A DNA stretch of 64,000 nucleotides from CADEDH01 sp965216205 (GCA_965216205.1 OZ244139.1:5704001-5768000), one strand, 5' to 3'; shown: positions 51,520 to 60,788, counted from the first letter of the stretch. Translations and numbers: made by a program. The notes: generated by a model from the letters alone, not told the origin.

Positions 51520-52746
51520 ATGACGACGACGAGCCCCGCGGCCGCTCCCTCCGCCGACGAACGACCCACGACGTGGACCGTTCCGTCGGTTCACTCGGCC
51601 GCCGGGCTCGTCGTCATCGGCACACTTGCCTCGCTGGTCCTCGGGTGGGCCCTCCTCGGACCCACCCGGGGCGCCGGCGACGATCCATCGTCGATGCTGG
51701 CCGAAGCCGAGGCGCTGCTGGTCGATGCGTTGGCCACCGACGACACCGGCACCTACGCCGAGGCTGATCGCCTCTTCGCCGAGGTCCTCGCGGCCAGGCC
51801 CGACGACGCGCTGGCACTGCGAGGAGCCGCCATCGTCGACCTCGGGCTCCACCGGTTCGCCGATGCTCGGGTGAAAGCCAGCGCCGCGCTCGAACAGAAC
51901 CCGGTCGACCATGTGGCGATGGCCGCCCTGGTCGACGCCAACATCGAGCTCGGTCACTACGACGCCGCAGAGGTCGAGCTCGATCGTCTCCTCGCCGTCC
52001 GGCCGGGCGTACCGGCCTACACCCGCCTCTCGTACCTCCAGCAGCTACGCGGCAACGACGCCGCGGCGATCGAGTCGATGTATGTGGCCAGGACCTCGGC
52101 CGCTGGTCTGGCAGCGGAGACCGCCAAGATCGACGGCTTCTTCGGTGAGCTCTTCCTCGAGCGGGGTCGGCTGGCCGACGCCGCCGACGCCTATCGGCGG
52201 GCGTCCGAGGGCGCTCCCGGCTCGATCGACTACCGGGTGGGAACGGCCCGGGTGGCCTTCGCCGACGGCCGTGTCGATGCTGCCGCCGCTGCCCTGCCGG
52301 ACCTGCTCGCTGCCGATCCGGAGAACACCGCGGCGCTGATGCTGCAGGCCGAGGTCGCCACCGCCCAGGGCCGCCTCGAGGATGCTACCGTCGCCGCCTC
52401 GGCCGTGGTCGATGCGGCCGCCGCCGAGCTGGCCGCAGGCTACGGGGTCGACCCCTCGCAAGCGCTGTTCGAGTCGACCTTCGCCGACCCCGACGCCGCC
52501 CTCGTACTGGCCCTCGCGATCCACGAGGCCCGACCTGACAACGTCAAGGCCGACCACGCGTTGGCCTGGGCCTATCACCGGACCGGGCGATCGGAGGAGG
52601 CGGCCGACCACATCGCCGACGCGGTGCGCTTCGACACCTCCGACCACCTCCTCCACGCCCACGCCGCGGAGATCTTCACCGCTGTGGGCGACAGCACGGC
52701 CGCTGCCAACCACCAACGCCGAGCCGCCCAGCTCGCGCCCCGCTGA
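51520..52746 (+). CDS. Membrane-anchored tetratricopeptide repeat protein
   Basis: A 408-residue protein. An N-terminal transmembrane helix (GLVVIGTLASLVLGWALLG) is followed by about eight TPR units, for example YDAAEVELDRLLAVRPGVPA and LAWAYHRTGRSEEAADHIADAV. It likely faces the outside and scaffolds the neighbouring DUF4331 protein. Spacing of 2 nt to the DUF4331 stop shows co-translation. Confidence 0.87.
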   Translation: MTTTSPAAAPSADERPTTWTVPSVHSAAGLVVIGTLASLVLGWALLGPTRGAGDDPSSMLAEAEALLVDALATDDTGTYAEADRLFAEVLAARPDDALALRGAAIVDLGLHRFADARVKASAALEQNPVDHVAMAALVDANIELGHYDAAEVELDRLLAVRPGVPAYTRLSYLQQLRGNDAAAIESMYVARTSAAGLAAETAKIDGFFGELFLERGRLADAADAYRRASEGAPGSIDYRVGTARVAFADGRVDAAAAALPDLLAADPENTAALMLQAEVATAQGRLEDATVAASAVVDAAAAELAAGYGVDPSQALFESTFADPDAALVLALAIHEARPDNVKADHALAWAYHRTGRSEEAADHIADAVRFDTSDHLLHAHAAEIFTAVGDSTAAANHQRRAAQLAPR

Positions 52747-52762
52747 CCGCGGCGGCCGCCAC

Positions 52763-52784
52763 CCAGCGACCCCGCGGTCGCTGG
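52763..52784. terminator. Bidirectional terminator hairpin
   Basis: A perfect 9-bp stem (CCAGCGACC / GGTCGCTGG) with a 4-nt loop lies between the convergent TPR and photolyase genes, 17 and 11 nt from their stop codons. Confidence 0.65.
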
Positions 52785-52794
52785 TCCGAACGGC

Positions 52795-54285
52795 TCAGAT
52801 CGTGCCGTTGCGGACGCCGCGGATCACGCGGTCAGCCCGCTCGCGGACCTCGTCGATGTTCGACAACCGGTCGAGGTTGGCGAGCGGGCGAGCCATTCGG
52901 CCGTTCGATGCCAGCTTGTCGCGGTGGCGGGCCATGAAGTCCCAGTACAGGGTGGTGAACGGGCATGCATCGTCACCCACCCGTTTCGCAGCGTCATAGC
53001 GGCAGTCGCCGCAGTAGTCGCTCATCCGGTTGATGTACGCCCCGCCAGACACGTACGGCTTGGTGGCCATCCGTCCGCCGTCGGCCCAGAGCGCCATGCC
53101 CATCACGTTCGGAACCATCACCCACTCGGCGCCGTCGATGTAGGTGTCCCACATCCAGCGCAGCAACCGCTTCGGGTGGATGCCGTACAGGTTGGCGAAG
53201 TTCGAGAGCAGCATCAGGCGAGGAATGTGATGCACCCACGCCCGCTGGCGGAGCCCATCGAAGGTGTGGGCGAGGCACGCCATGTCGGTGGTGGCCTCCC
53301 CGGTGAACATCGGTGGCAGCTGGCGGCGATGGTCGAGCACGTTGGCGTCGACGTGGTCGGGCCACAACCAGTAGAGGTTCCACACGTACTCCCGCCACCC
53401 GATGATCTGACGGATGAACCCCTCGGCGGAGTTGATCGGCACGTCGCCGTTCCGGTATGCCTCCTCCACCCGATCGCAGACCTCTCCGGGCAGCAACAGG
53501 CCGAGGTTGAGGTAGGGGCTGATGATCGAGTGGGCGAGGTTCCACGACCCGGTCGTCATCGCGTCCTCGTACGGGCCGAACCGTGCGAGCTCGTCATCGA
53601 CGAACCGGCGTAACCGGGCCAGCGCCGCCCGTCGGCTGGTGGCCCACAGCCCGATCGGCTCAGCGCCGTGGGTGGCGGGGAGCGAGTCGAGCACCTCGGC
53701 GTCGAGGTCGTCGAGCGCCGACATCGGCGGGTCGGTGAAGATCGACGGATCGTCTGGCGGCGGTTCCCGGTTCTCGGCGTCGAAGTTCCACCGGCCCTCC
53801 ACCGGCTGGTCGCCGTCCATCAGGTAGCCGAGGCGGGCCCGGGTCCAGCGGTAGAACTCCTCCATCTTCAGGTTCGACCGACCTTCGGCCCACCCGGCGA
53901 AGTCGCGGTGGTGGCAGAGGAACTGGTTCGATCTGACCTGTTCGATGCCGAGATCGGCACACAGCGCGCGAGCCACCCGTGAGTTGGGCTCCGTGGCGAC
54001 GATGCCGTCGGGGACCACCTCGTCGACGTGGTCCTGCACTCCCTGACGGAACGTGGCCGCTCTGCGGCGGTCGACGTCGAAGCCGGCGTCGACGAGCTCG
54101 TTGGCGAAGCGGCGGATCGCGGTGACCACGAGGTGGTTGCGCTGCCGGTGCCGGCCCCGGTCCAGGAGCGCCTCGCTCTCCACCAGCAGCACCCGATGGG
54201 TGCCGGGGTCGGCGCCCTGGAGCGCGCCGATGCGGCGGTTGAGCTGATCCCCGAACACGAGCACGGTTTCCACGTCTGCAACCAT
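52795..54285 (-). CDS. Iron-sulfur photolyase/cryptochrome family protein (FeS-BCP, PhrB-like)
   Basis: A 496-residue protein. The N-terminal Rossmann-like domain starts VETVLVFGDQLNRRIGALQGA, typical of the FeS-BCP group. The C-terminal helical domain has the FAD region GSWNLAHSIISPYLNLGLL and WREYVWNLYWLWPD. Near the C-terminus YCGDCRYDAAKRVGDDACPFTTLYW (about 412-436) supplies three Cys of the 4Fe-4S site; a further Cys lies upstream. PhrB is a (6-4) photolyase. Light-driven DNA repair is likely, though a cryptochrome role is possible. Confidence 0.9.
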   Translation of the reverse strand: MVADVETVLVFGDQLNRRIGALQGADPGTHRVLLVESEALLDRGRHRQRNHLVVTAIRRFANELVDAGFDVDRRRAATFRQGVQDHVDEVVPDGIVATEPNSRVARALCADLGIEQVRSNQFLCHHRDFAGWAEGRSNLKMEEFYRWTRARLGYLMDGDQPVEGRWNFDAENREPPPDDPSIFTDPPMSALDDLDAEVLDSLPATHGAEPIGLWATSRRAALARLRRFVDDELARFGPYEDAMTTGSWNLAHSIISPYLNLGLLLPGEVCDRVEEAYRNGDVPINSAEGFIRQIIGWREYVWNLYWLWPDHVDANVLDHRRQLPPMFTGEATTDMACLAHTFDGLRQRAWVHHIPRLMLLSNFANLYGIHPKRLLRWMWDTYIDGAEWVMVPNVMGMALWADGGRMATKPYVSGGAYINRMSDYCGDCRYDAAKRVGDDACPFTTLYWDFMARHRDKLASNGRMARPLANLDRLSNIDEVRERADRVIRGVRNGTI

Positions 54286-54355
54286 GCCACCGGCCAGCGC
54301 CGCTCGGACGACCCGAGGGGTTGTCGACGATCGCCTGGCCGGGTCGGGCGGCGCG

Positions 54356-56818
54356 TCAACCCGCCGGAGGTGCGGTGGCCAGCGTCCCGTCAGCGACGAG
54401 TGCCGCGATGGCGTCGTCGGTGTAGCCGAGCAGGTCGCCGACGATCTCCGCGTTGTGCTCCCCGAGCGTCGGGGCCGGGCCGAGCGGGATCGACCGGTCG
54501 GAGAAGTGGAGCGGGCAGCCGGGTAGCCGCTGGGGCCCGGCGTCGCCCGAGACGAAGGTGGCGATGAAGTCGCGGGCCTGGAGGTGGGGTCCGTCGACCA
54601 GGTCGGCGTTGGTCAGCACGGCCATGGCCGGGATCCCCAGATTCTGCAGCGCGTCCATCGCATCGAACTTGCCCCGACGACACGTCCACGCCGTGATCGC
54701 GCGATCGATCAGGTCATGGGCCGCTCGGCGGCCGTCGACGCCGGCACACGCTGGGTCGGTCAGCGCCGGATCGCCGACGAGGTCTGCGAGTCGCTGCCAC
54801 TCGTCGTCGGTGCGGACCGTCACGGCAACCCACTCGTCGTCGCCGTCACACCGGTAGACGCCCTGTGGGGCGTACACGATCGAGCGGTTGCCGAGCCGCT
54901 CGGGGGGCCGGCCGGTGGCCGATGTGGTGAGCAGGTGATCGCCGATGACCGGGAGCAGCGTCTCGAGCTGCGACAGGTCCACCTTCACGTCGGCGCCGGT
55001 CCTGGCCCGCTGCCACAGCGCGGCGAGGATTGCGACTGCGCCCAGCAGCCCGCCGGCCGGGTCGGGGAACGCAACCCCCACCCGCAGCGGCCCGCGGTCG
55101 GGGTAGCCGGTGGTCGATGCGAGCCCGGCGTGGGTCTCCAGGATCGGGCCGAAGGAGAAGTGGGACGCCATCGGCCCGGTGGCGCCGTAGCCCGACATCG
55201 ACACGGTGACGATGTCCGGGTTGACGGCGGTGAGCGTGTCGTGGTCGATGCCGAGCGATCGGACGCCTCGGGGCGAGTAGTTGTTGAGCACCACGTCGGA
55301 CTGTGCCACCAGGCGGTGGAGAACCTCCTCCCCGCCGGGGGCCTTCACGTCGAGGCAGAGGCTGCGCTTGTTGCGCTGCATCTTGTTGAACATGCCCATG
55401 CTGTTGAACCAGCGGGGGCCGGGGTCGGTGGCGGGCCACGTGCCGTTGCGGAGCGTTGCCGGGGGTAGCTCGCCCCACGTCCACCCGGTTTCGGTCCCTC
55501 CGGGGATGACGCTGAGCCCCCTGGACGTCGGGTGCTCCACCTTGATCACGTCGGCCCCGAGGTCGGCCAGATAGCGACCGGCGAGCGGCCCGGCCCAGGC
55601 GATCGAGAACTCGAGCACCCGCACCCCGCGCAGGTCGATCGGCGGCTTCGCCCCAGCGGGCGGGTGGCCCGACCGGTACCGAGGGCCAGAGCCGATGGCT
55701 GGCGCCTCGACCAGCGGGGCCGGCGAACGGGGACCGATCACCACCGCCGGCCCGGGCACGCGGGCGTCGGGTCCGGCGGCCGGCACCGCCGACCAGTACT
55801 CCCGGGCTGCGAGCTGGGCGTCGGCCAGAACGCCGGGAACGTCGTTGACCACGCTGGCCGGAACCCGCACCTCCTGGAGGGCGGCGATCGCCTCTGCCGC
55901 GGTCCGCTCGGCGAACCACGGGCCGAGCGCGGCGTCGATCTCGTCTGCGTGGTCGTAGCGACCGGCCGCCGGCTGCAGCCGATCGTCGGCCAGCAGCTCC
56001 ACGCAGTCGGTGGCGATGCACGCCGCCTCCCACTGGTCGTAGGAGGCCGCCGCAATCTGCACCCAGGCGTCGCGGCAGGCATAGACGCATACAGGGTGGT
56101 ACGACTCGGCCAGCCGGTTCCCGTCTCGCCGCTTCACGTAGCCGTGATGGGTGTAGGTGGTGATCGTCCACTGGTGGGCGGCGGCCATGGTCTCCATCGT
56201 CCCGACGTCGACCAGTTGCCCGCCGGCGGTCCGGCCCGCGTCCATCAGCGCGGTCAGCACGCCGATCGCGGCCGTCGACCCGGTGAAGTAGGCGGGCCAC
56301 GGCCCACCGCCCTGGACCGGTTCCCGGTCGGCGTCGCCGGTGAGGTAGAGGTGACCGCCGGCCGCCCACTCGACCAGCTCCGACGACGCCAGCGACCGCC
56401 ACGGTCCGGTCAGCCCGAACGGCGACAGCGCGACGAACACCTGGTGGGGTGTGGCCCGGCGCAGCCGCTCCGCCAACGCGGTCACCTCGATCTCGTCATC
56501 GCCGGCGTCGGAGCACGGGTCGGCCGGGTAGACCACCACGTCGGCCCCGACGGCGAGGTCTGCCAACTCGGCCATATCAGCGATGACAGCCGACGACTTG
56601 TCGCCGTTGAGCCAGTGATGCCACGGGCTCTCGCCGCTGGGGAGGAGCGGTGGTCGGGAACGGAGCGTCGAACCCTCCGGTGGCTCGGCCAGGGTCACCG
56701 ATGCCCCGAGTTGGCCGAGCAGCCTGCCGCACCACGCGGTAGCCACCCCGCCCGCCACCTCGACCACCGTGATCCCGTCCAACGGTCGACTCGGCTCCAC
56801 GGCGCTCGCTCCTCTCAT
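54356..56818 (-). CDS. Double-domain CaiB/BaiF CoA-transferase
   Basis: An 820-residue protein with two CaiB/BaiF halves. The first (about 1-390) opens LDGITVVEVAGGVATAWCGRLL and the second (about 395-820) opens LRGVRVLEFSIAWAGPLAGRYL, then GADVIKVEHP. The second half keeps the fold best; in the active-site loop it reads GATGPMASHFSFGPILETH. Tandem members form pseudo-dimers where the normal enzyme is an interlocked homodimer. They transfer CoA between carboxylic acids. The gene lies alone, but many CoA-linked enzymes are nearby. Confidence 0.88.
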   Translation of the reverse strand: MRGASAVEPSRPLDGITVVEVAGGVATAWCGRLLGQLGASVTLAEPPEGSTLRSRPPLLPSGESPWHHWLNGDKSSAVIADMAELADLAVGADVVVYPADPCSDAGDDEIEVTALAERLRRATPHQVFVALSPFGLTGPWRSLASSELVEWAAGGHLYLTGDADREPVQGGGPWPAYFTGSTAAIGVLTALMDAGRTAGGQLVDVGTMETMAAAHQWTITTYTHHGYVKRRDGNRLAESYHPVCVYACRDAWVQIAAASYDQWEAACIATDCVELLADDRLQPAAGRYDHADEIDAALGPWFAERTAAEAIAALQEVRVPASVVNDVPGVLADAQLAAREYWSAVPAAGPDARVPGPAVVIGPRSPAPLVEAPAIGSGPRYRSGHPPAGAKPPIDLRGVRVLEFSIAWAGPLAGRYLADLGADVIKVEHPTSRGLSVIPGGTETGWTWGELPPATLRNGTWPATDPGPRWFNSMGMFNKMQRNKRSLCLDVKAPGGEEVLHRLVAQSDVVLNNYSPRGVRSLGIDHDTLTAVNPDIVTVSMSGYGATGPMASHFSFGPILETHAGLASTTGYPDRGPLRVGVAFPDPAGGLLGAVAILAALWQRARTGADVKVDLSQLETLLPVIGDHLLTTSATGRPPERLGNRSIVYAPQGVYRCDGDDEWVAVTVRTDDEWQRLADLVGDPALTDPACAGVDGRRAAHDLIDRAITAWTCRRGKFDAMDALQNLGIPAMAVLTNADLVDGPHLQARDFIATFVSGDAGPQRLPGCPLHFSDRSIPLGPAPTLGEHNAEIVGDLLGYTDDAIAALVADGTLATAPPAG

Positions 56819-57094
56819 TGCCAGGCGGCGGCGCCTCGGACCGGCGTCACCGCCCGGCCCGCACCGCCCCGGACGCTACTCGCCCCCGCTTCACCCACGA
56901 AAGCCGGCTCCCTCGTGGCGGCCTTTCGCACCGGCCTTGCGTGTGGCCCCGGCTCCGACGCAGCAGCGACCGGTAGCGAAGCTGCTGTGGTGGCCGCATC
57001 GGCGGCCAGTGCGTGCTGAGCCTCGATCGGACAGATGCTCGCTGGCAATAGCCGAGGTCGAGCGTCGGCTAGCCTCGAGGTGCGAGGAGGTCCT

Positions 57095-57348
57095 GTGCCG
57101 GCCGCAGACACAACACACGACGTGGCACACCGACAGCGGATGGTGTTCGCATCGAAGTCACCTGCCGAGCGGGTGGCGATGGTGGAAGAGATGTCGGCAC
57201 TCGTCAAGAGTTGGCGTTGAAGGGAATCCGACGTCGGCACCCCGACCTCGATGACGATCAGACGATGGTTCGTCTGATCGAGCGGCTACATGGCAGGGCG
57301 TTGGCCGAGGCGGCGGAGAGGTCGCTGTTGGCTCGGCGTGGAAGTTGA
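57095..57348 (+). pseudogene. Frameshifted antitoxin-like small gene
   Basis: The GTG at 57095 follows GAGGAGG. RQRMVFASKSPAERVAMVEEM is read in frame up to about 57210; then the frame must shift by one base to continue as GIRRRHPDLDDDQTMVRLIERLHG, ending at 57348. The RHPDL...RLIERLHG pattern is familiar from small proteins encoded just before nucleotidyltransferase-like genes. The frameshift makes the gene inactive unless it is a sequencing error. Confidence 0.75.
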
Positions 57349-57651
57349 TCTTCTGGAGATCGTCACGTCCGCCTTGGACACGGCCGGTATCCCCTACATG
57401 ATCACCGGCGAACGATCATTGCCGGCGTCGAGGTCTGGGTTGCGACCGTTGAAGACTCCATCCTGTCGAAGCTCGAATGGTTCGCCATGTCGGGCTCTGA
57501 CCGTCAGCGGCGCGATGTCGTCGAGATGCTCGTGATCAACGTCGACACCGTCGATCGCCAGTATCTCGAACGGTGGGCGGACGATCTCGGAATCGGCAAC
57601 GCGTTGGCTGAGCTGTGGGGCGAGGCCCGACAGGAGCTCGACGGGAGGTAG
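57338..57651 (+). pseudogene. Internally deleted nucleotidyltransferase-like toxin gene (AbiEii-like)
   Basis: The beginning, VDLLEIVTSALDTAGIPYMITG, is the start of nucleotidyltransferase-fold proteins of this group. It should be followed by the catalytic G(S/G)...DxD region, but instead changes frame at about 57410 and reads IIAGVEVWVATVEDSILSKLEWF then QYLERWADDLGIGNALAELW, the C-terminal part. About 100-120 residues, with the active site, are lost. It overlaps the preceding relic by 11 nt, as in an intact two-gene unit. Confidence 0.78.
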
Positions 57652-57670
57652 CCGAGCGGCTGGGTCGGGA

Positions 57671-58525
57671 TCACTCCTCCAGCGTCGGGCCGGCGCCGCG
57701 AACCCGTGACTGGCGCATGTAGCGGCGGAAGCGGTCGGCGTCGTAGCCGGCGCCCCGGTGGAGGATGCATCGGTTGTCCCACATCACGGTGTCGCCCGGT
57801 CGCCACCGTTGCGACCAGCGATGGGCCGGTCGGGTGGCGAGCTCGTTCAGCTCGTCGATCAAGGCCCGGCTGTCGATCCCGCTCCACCCGATGATCGAAC
57901 GGGCGTGGGAGCCGACGTAGTAGTTGCGGCGCCCGTGGCGGGGGTTGGTGCGCACCAGCTTCTGCTCGATCGGGGGGAGCGAGGCGGCGTGGTTGTCGTG
58001 GACGGGCGCGACCTTCGTGCGGCTGAAGACGTAGTCGTGCAGCACGTGCAGGTCGTCGATCGCCGCCTGCCTCGCCGCCGGGAGCCGAGCGTAGGCCGCC
58101 CGCTGGCTGACGAACTCCGTCTCGCCGCCCTCGTCGGGCACCTCGTAGGCGTGCAGGATCGACACGTACGACGGCACCAGGCGGAACGACGAGTCGGAGT
58201 GCCACAGGTTGTTGCCCTTCTGACTGGTGGTCTGGGGATCCGACTCGTCACGCTTGGTCTCGCCGTCGACCACGTTGCCGATCGTGGCGAGATACACCCG
58301 CTCGCCGGTCTTGCCGAACGTCACGTGCCCCTCCTCCGGCTCGCCGAGCGCCTCCGTCAGCGCGAGCTGCGCCTCGTCGGTCATGGCCTGGTCGCCGAAG
58401 AGCAGCACCGAGTGCTCGTCGATCGCGGCGTGGAGCGCGTCGACGAGGTCGGGCGGGAGCGGGCCCGTCAGATCGACGTCGTGAACGCGGGCACCGAAGT
58501 CGTCGTGCAGGGTTTCGAGCTCCAT
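57671..58525 (-). CDS. TauD/TfdA-family Fe(II)/2-oxoglutarate dioxygenase
   Basis: A 284-residue protein. The facial triad is visible: LWHSDSSFR gives the first His and Asp, and MWDNRCILHRGAGYD the distal His. RRYMRQSRVRG near the end provides the Arg that binds 2-oxoglutarate. Members hydroxylate taurine, alkyl sulfates, phenoxy acids and others; the substrate is not predictable. It is divergently arranged with the amidohydrolase at 58716, sharing a 190-bp control region. Confidence 0.88.
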   Translation of the reverse strand: MELETLHDDFGARVHDVDLTGPLPPDLVDALHAAIDEHSVLLFGDQAMTDEAQLALTEALGEPEEGHVTFGKTGERVYLATIGNVVDGETKRDESDPQTTSQKGNNLWHSDSSFRLVPSYVSILHAYEVPDEGGETEFVSQRAAYARLPAARQAAIDDLHVLHDYVFSRTKVAPVHDNHAASLPPIEQKLVRTNPRHGRRNYYVGSHARSIIGWSGIDSRALIDELNELATRPAHRWSQRWRPGDTVMWDNRCILHRGAGYDADRFRRYMRQSRVRGAGPTLEE

Positions 58526-58640
58526 GCCATCAGCTTGGTGCTCGCAGACCGGGCCCGTCCACGTCGGGTCCGGCGGTGGCCACGCAGCGACCCGGCGGGC
58601 GAATCGGACCGATGCTTTCGACCCCGGGACCGAGCGAAAG

Positions 58641-58646
58641 TAGCGT
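58641..58646 (+). promoter_or_regulatory. Probable -10 element of the 58716 amidohydrolase gene
   Basis: TAGCGT at 58641-58646 lies 7 nt before an ATG at 58654 that is not in frame with the gene; transcription from here would give a 60-nt leader with AAGGGGAAG before the true ATG. Confidence 0.35.
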
Positions 58647-58715
58647 TGAGGTCATGGGACCGGCTCGTCGCGTGCGGCCGTCCCGGGGGACCAACTGCGC
58701 AAGGGGAAGAATGCC

Positions 58716-60464
58716 ATGGAGACCCATGATGTCCACATCACTGGGGGCACGATCGTCGACGGAACGCGGGTGCCGCGCTTCCGGGGCGACCTGTGGATCA
58801 AGGACGGCAAGATCAGCCAGATCGGCGGCCGGGCCAACGCCCCGTCGGACCGGGTGATCGACGCCAGGGGCTGCATCGTGGCCCCCGGCTTCATCGACCT
58901 CCACACCCACTACGACGCCCAGATCCGCTGGGACCCGTACTGCTCGATCTCGAGCTGGCACGGGGTGACGTCGGTCGTGCTCGGCAACTGCGGCTTCGGG
59001 TTCGCCCCGTGCAAGCCCGACTTCCGGGAGCGCTCGATGCTCACCATGGTGCGAACCGAAGCCATCCCGCTGGCGGCGATGGAGGAGGGGATGCTGCCCC
59101 ACTGGGACTGGGAGACCATCCCCGAGTACCTCGACAGCCTCGACCGTGCGCCGAAGGGCGTGAACTGTCTCCAGTACATGCCGACTGCGTCGCTCATGAT
59201 CTACGTGATGGGGCTGGAGGCGGCCAAGAGCCGGCCGGCCACCAACGCCGAGCAGAAGGAGATGCAACGCCTCCTCCACGAGGGGATGGACGCTGGCCTG
59301 TGCGGCTTCTCGATCCAGCGGCTGGGACCCAACTCCACCCAGGCCGACTTCGACGGCACGCCGATGGTGACGGACACGATGGTCGATGATGACATCTTCG
59401 CCCTCGCCGAGGTGCTGGCCGAGCGCGACGAAGGCTTCATCCAGCTCACGCAGGCCACGAGCGCCAACCCGAACGACCCCGACGATCTCGCGTTCAAGCG
59501 CAAGCTGGCCGAGGTCGCCGGGAGGCCCATCGTCGACAACGTGGTGCCGGTGAGCCAGCGCAACCCCCGCACCCACCGCGATCGGCTCGACTGGCTGGCC
59601 GAAGCCCAGGCCGACGGGCTTCCCATCTACGGCCAGGCGGCCACGATCCGCACCGGGTTCGTGTTCGCCCTGGACGAGTGGAACCTCTACGACTCGAGCC
59701 CGGCATGGCGGGAAGCCACCACGGGCACGATCGAGGAGAAGATGCAGAAGATGGCCGACCCCGCGCTGCGGGAGCGGATCAAGGCGGAGCAGGACGCGGC
59801 GAACACCCTCTTCACCCAAACCCAGGTGGCGGTCGGCGGCCCGGCCCACAAGCTCGTCGTCCAGGGCGTCAACCGGCGTCAGGACCTCCAGAAGTACGTC
59901 GGTCGCTCGCTGGGCGCCATCGCCGACGACGAGGGCAAGCACTACATCGACGTCATGCTCGACTTGTCGTTGGAGACCGGCTTGAAGACCGAGTTCCTGG
60001 GCGAGGGTCCCGATTTCAACGTGGACCACATGGCCGGCGCGATCACCGAGTCGCCCTACACGATCCCCGGCGTGTCCGACGGTGGGGCCCACACCAAGTT
60101 CTTCACCGGCGGGGCGTGGACCACCGACATGCTCACGTGGATGGTGCGCGACACCGGGGCGATGAGCCTCGAGGAGGCCCACTACCGGGGCTCCACGCTC
60201 GCCGCTCATGCCGCTGGGTTCAAGAACCGGGGCATGCTCCGCGAGGGGGCTCCGGCCGACGTGATCGTCTACGACCTCGACGAGCTGGCCATCGAACCGG
60301 AGTGGGTCGGCGAGGCCGTGTACGACCTTCCTGGTAACGAGTGGCGCCGGGTCCAGCGGGCGCAGGGTTACCGCCACATCCTGGTCAACGGCGTGGAGAC
60401 CTACCACGACGGCGAGTGCACCGGGGAGACGCCAGGCGAGCTGCTCCGCCACGGCCGCGGCTGA
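58716..60464 (+). CDS. Amidohydrolase of the D-aminoacylase/N-acyl-D-amino-acid deacylase group
   Basis: A 582-residue protein. GGTIVDGTRVPRFRGDLWIKDG is the N-terminal beta domain, FIDLHTHYDAQIRWDP contains the HxH metal motif, and GVSDGGAHTKFFTGGAWTTDML the conserved Asp near the C-terminal barrel. Proteins of this group in Actinobacteria usually hydrolyse N-acyl or cyclic amides of D-amino acids. The gene has AAGGGG about 10 nt before the ATG. Divergent from the TauD-type gene. Confidence 0.88.
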   Translation: METHDVHITGGTIVDGTRVPRFRGDLWIKDGKISQIGGRANAPSDRVIDARGCIVAPGFIDLHTHYDAQIRWDPYCSISSWHGVTSVVLGNCGFGFAPCKPDFRERSMLTMVRTEAIPLAAMEEGMLPHWDWETIPEYLDSLDRAPKGVNCLQYMPTASLMIYVMGLEAAKSRPATNAEQKEMQRLLHEGMDAGLCGFSIQRLGPNSTQADFDGTPMVTDTMVDDDIFALAEVLAERDEGFIQLTQATSANPNDPDDLAFKRKLAEVAGRPIVDNVVPVSQRNPRTHRDRLDWLAEAQADGLPIYGQAATIRTGFVFALDEWNLYDSSPAWREATTGTIEEKMQKMADPALRERIKAEQDAANTLFTQTQVAVGGPAHKLVVQGVNRRQDLQKYVGRSLGAIADDEGKHYIDVMLDLSLETGLKTEFLGEGPDFNVDHMAGAITESPYTIPGVSDGGAHTKFFTGGAWTTDMLTWMVRDTGAMSLEEAHYRGSTLAAHAAGFKNRGMLREGAPADVIVYDLDELAIEPEWVGEAVYDLPGNEWRRVQRAQGYRHILVNGVETYHDGECTGETPGELLRHGRG

Positions 60465-60489
60465 GCGCGGCGCCGCCACCCGTTTCGTC

Positions 60490-60518
60490 GCCCGACCGGC
60501 ACCAGCCGCCGGTCGGGC
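60490..60518 (+). terminator. Hairpin terminator after the amidohydrolase gene
   Basis: A perfect 11-bp stem (GCCCGACCGGC / GCCGGTCGGGC) with a 7-nt loop, 25 nt beyond the stop codon. It uses the same CCGGC-rich words as the adjacent repeat cluster, so it may have seeded it or derive from it. Confidence 0.6.
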
Positions 60519-60632
60519 ACTCTGCTGACGCCCGACCGTCACCTGCCACGGTCGGTGCCGGTTCTGCCGGTTTCTGCCGGTCGGGCGCTCCATCGTCTCC
60601 GGTTCTGCCGGTCGGCAGGCGCCATAGTCGGG

Positions 60633-60757
60633 GCAGTCGACCGGCAGAAGCACGCAACGAGGAGCAGTCAACCGGCAGAACGGCTGAGGGTGCGGGCAGT
60701 CGACCGGCAGGAGCGCGGGACGGGGAGCAGTCGACCGGCGGAACGGCTGAGGGGTGG
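60633..60757. repeat. 63-bp higher-order tandem repeat
   Basis: Four units of 31-32 bp beginning GCAGTC(A/G)ACCGGC alternate in their second halves (A1 60633, B1 60664, A2 60696, B2 60727), so the real repeat is about 63 bp in two copies. Inverted versions of CCGGCAGAACGG (as GGTTCTGCCGG) lie at about 60555-60620. No frame is convincingly coding. The whole 324-bp intergenic stretch 60465-60788 is made of this material. Confidence 0.8.
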
Positions 60758-60788
60758 GCGCCCAACCGGCGGAACCGGCGCCGGGCCG

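Noticed and set aside
58654..58715. Leaderless start at ATG 58654 for the amidohydrolase
   Set aside because: This ATG is in a different frame from the gene; it gives only a shadow reading frame. The gene has its own AAGGGG signal before 58716.
58530..60671. 713-codon minus-strand ORF
   Set aside because: It is the antisense shadow of the amidohydrolase at 58716-60464; its sequence has no recognisable domain and is Gly/Arg/Val-rich as expected for high-GC antisense.
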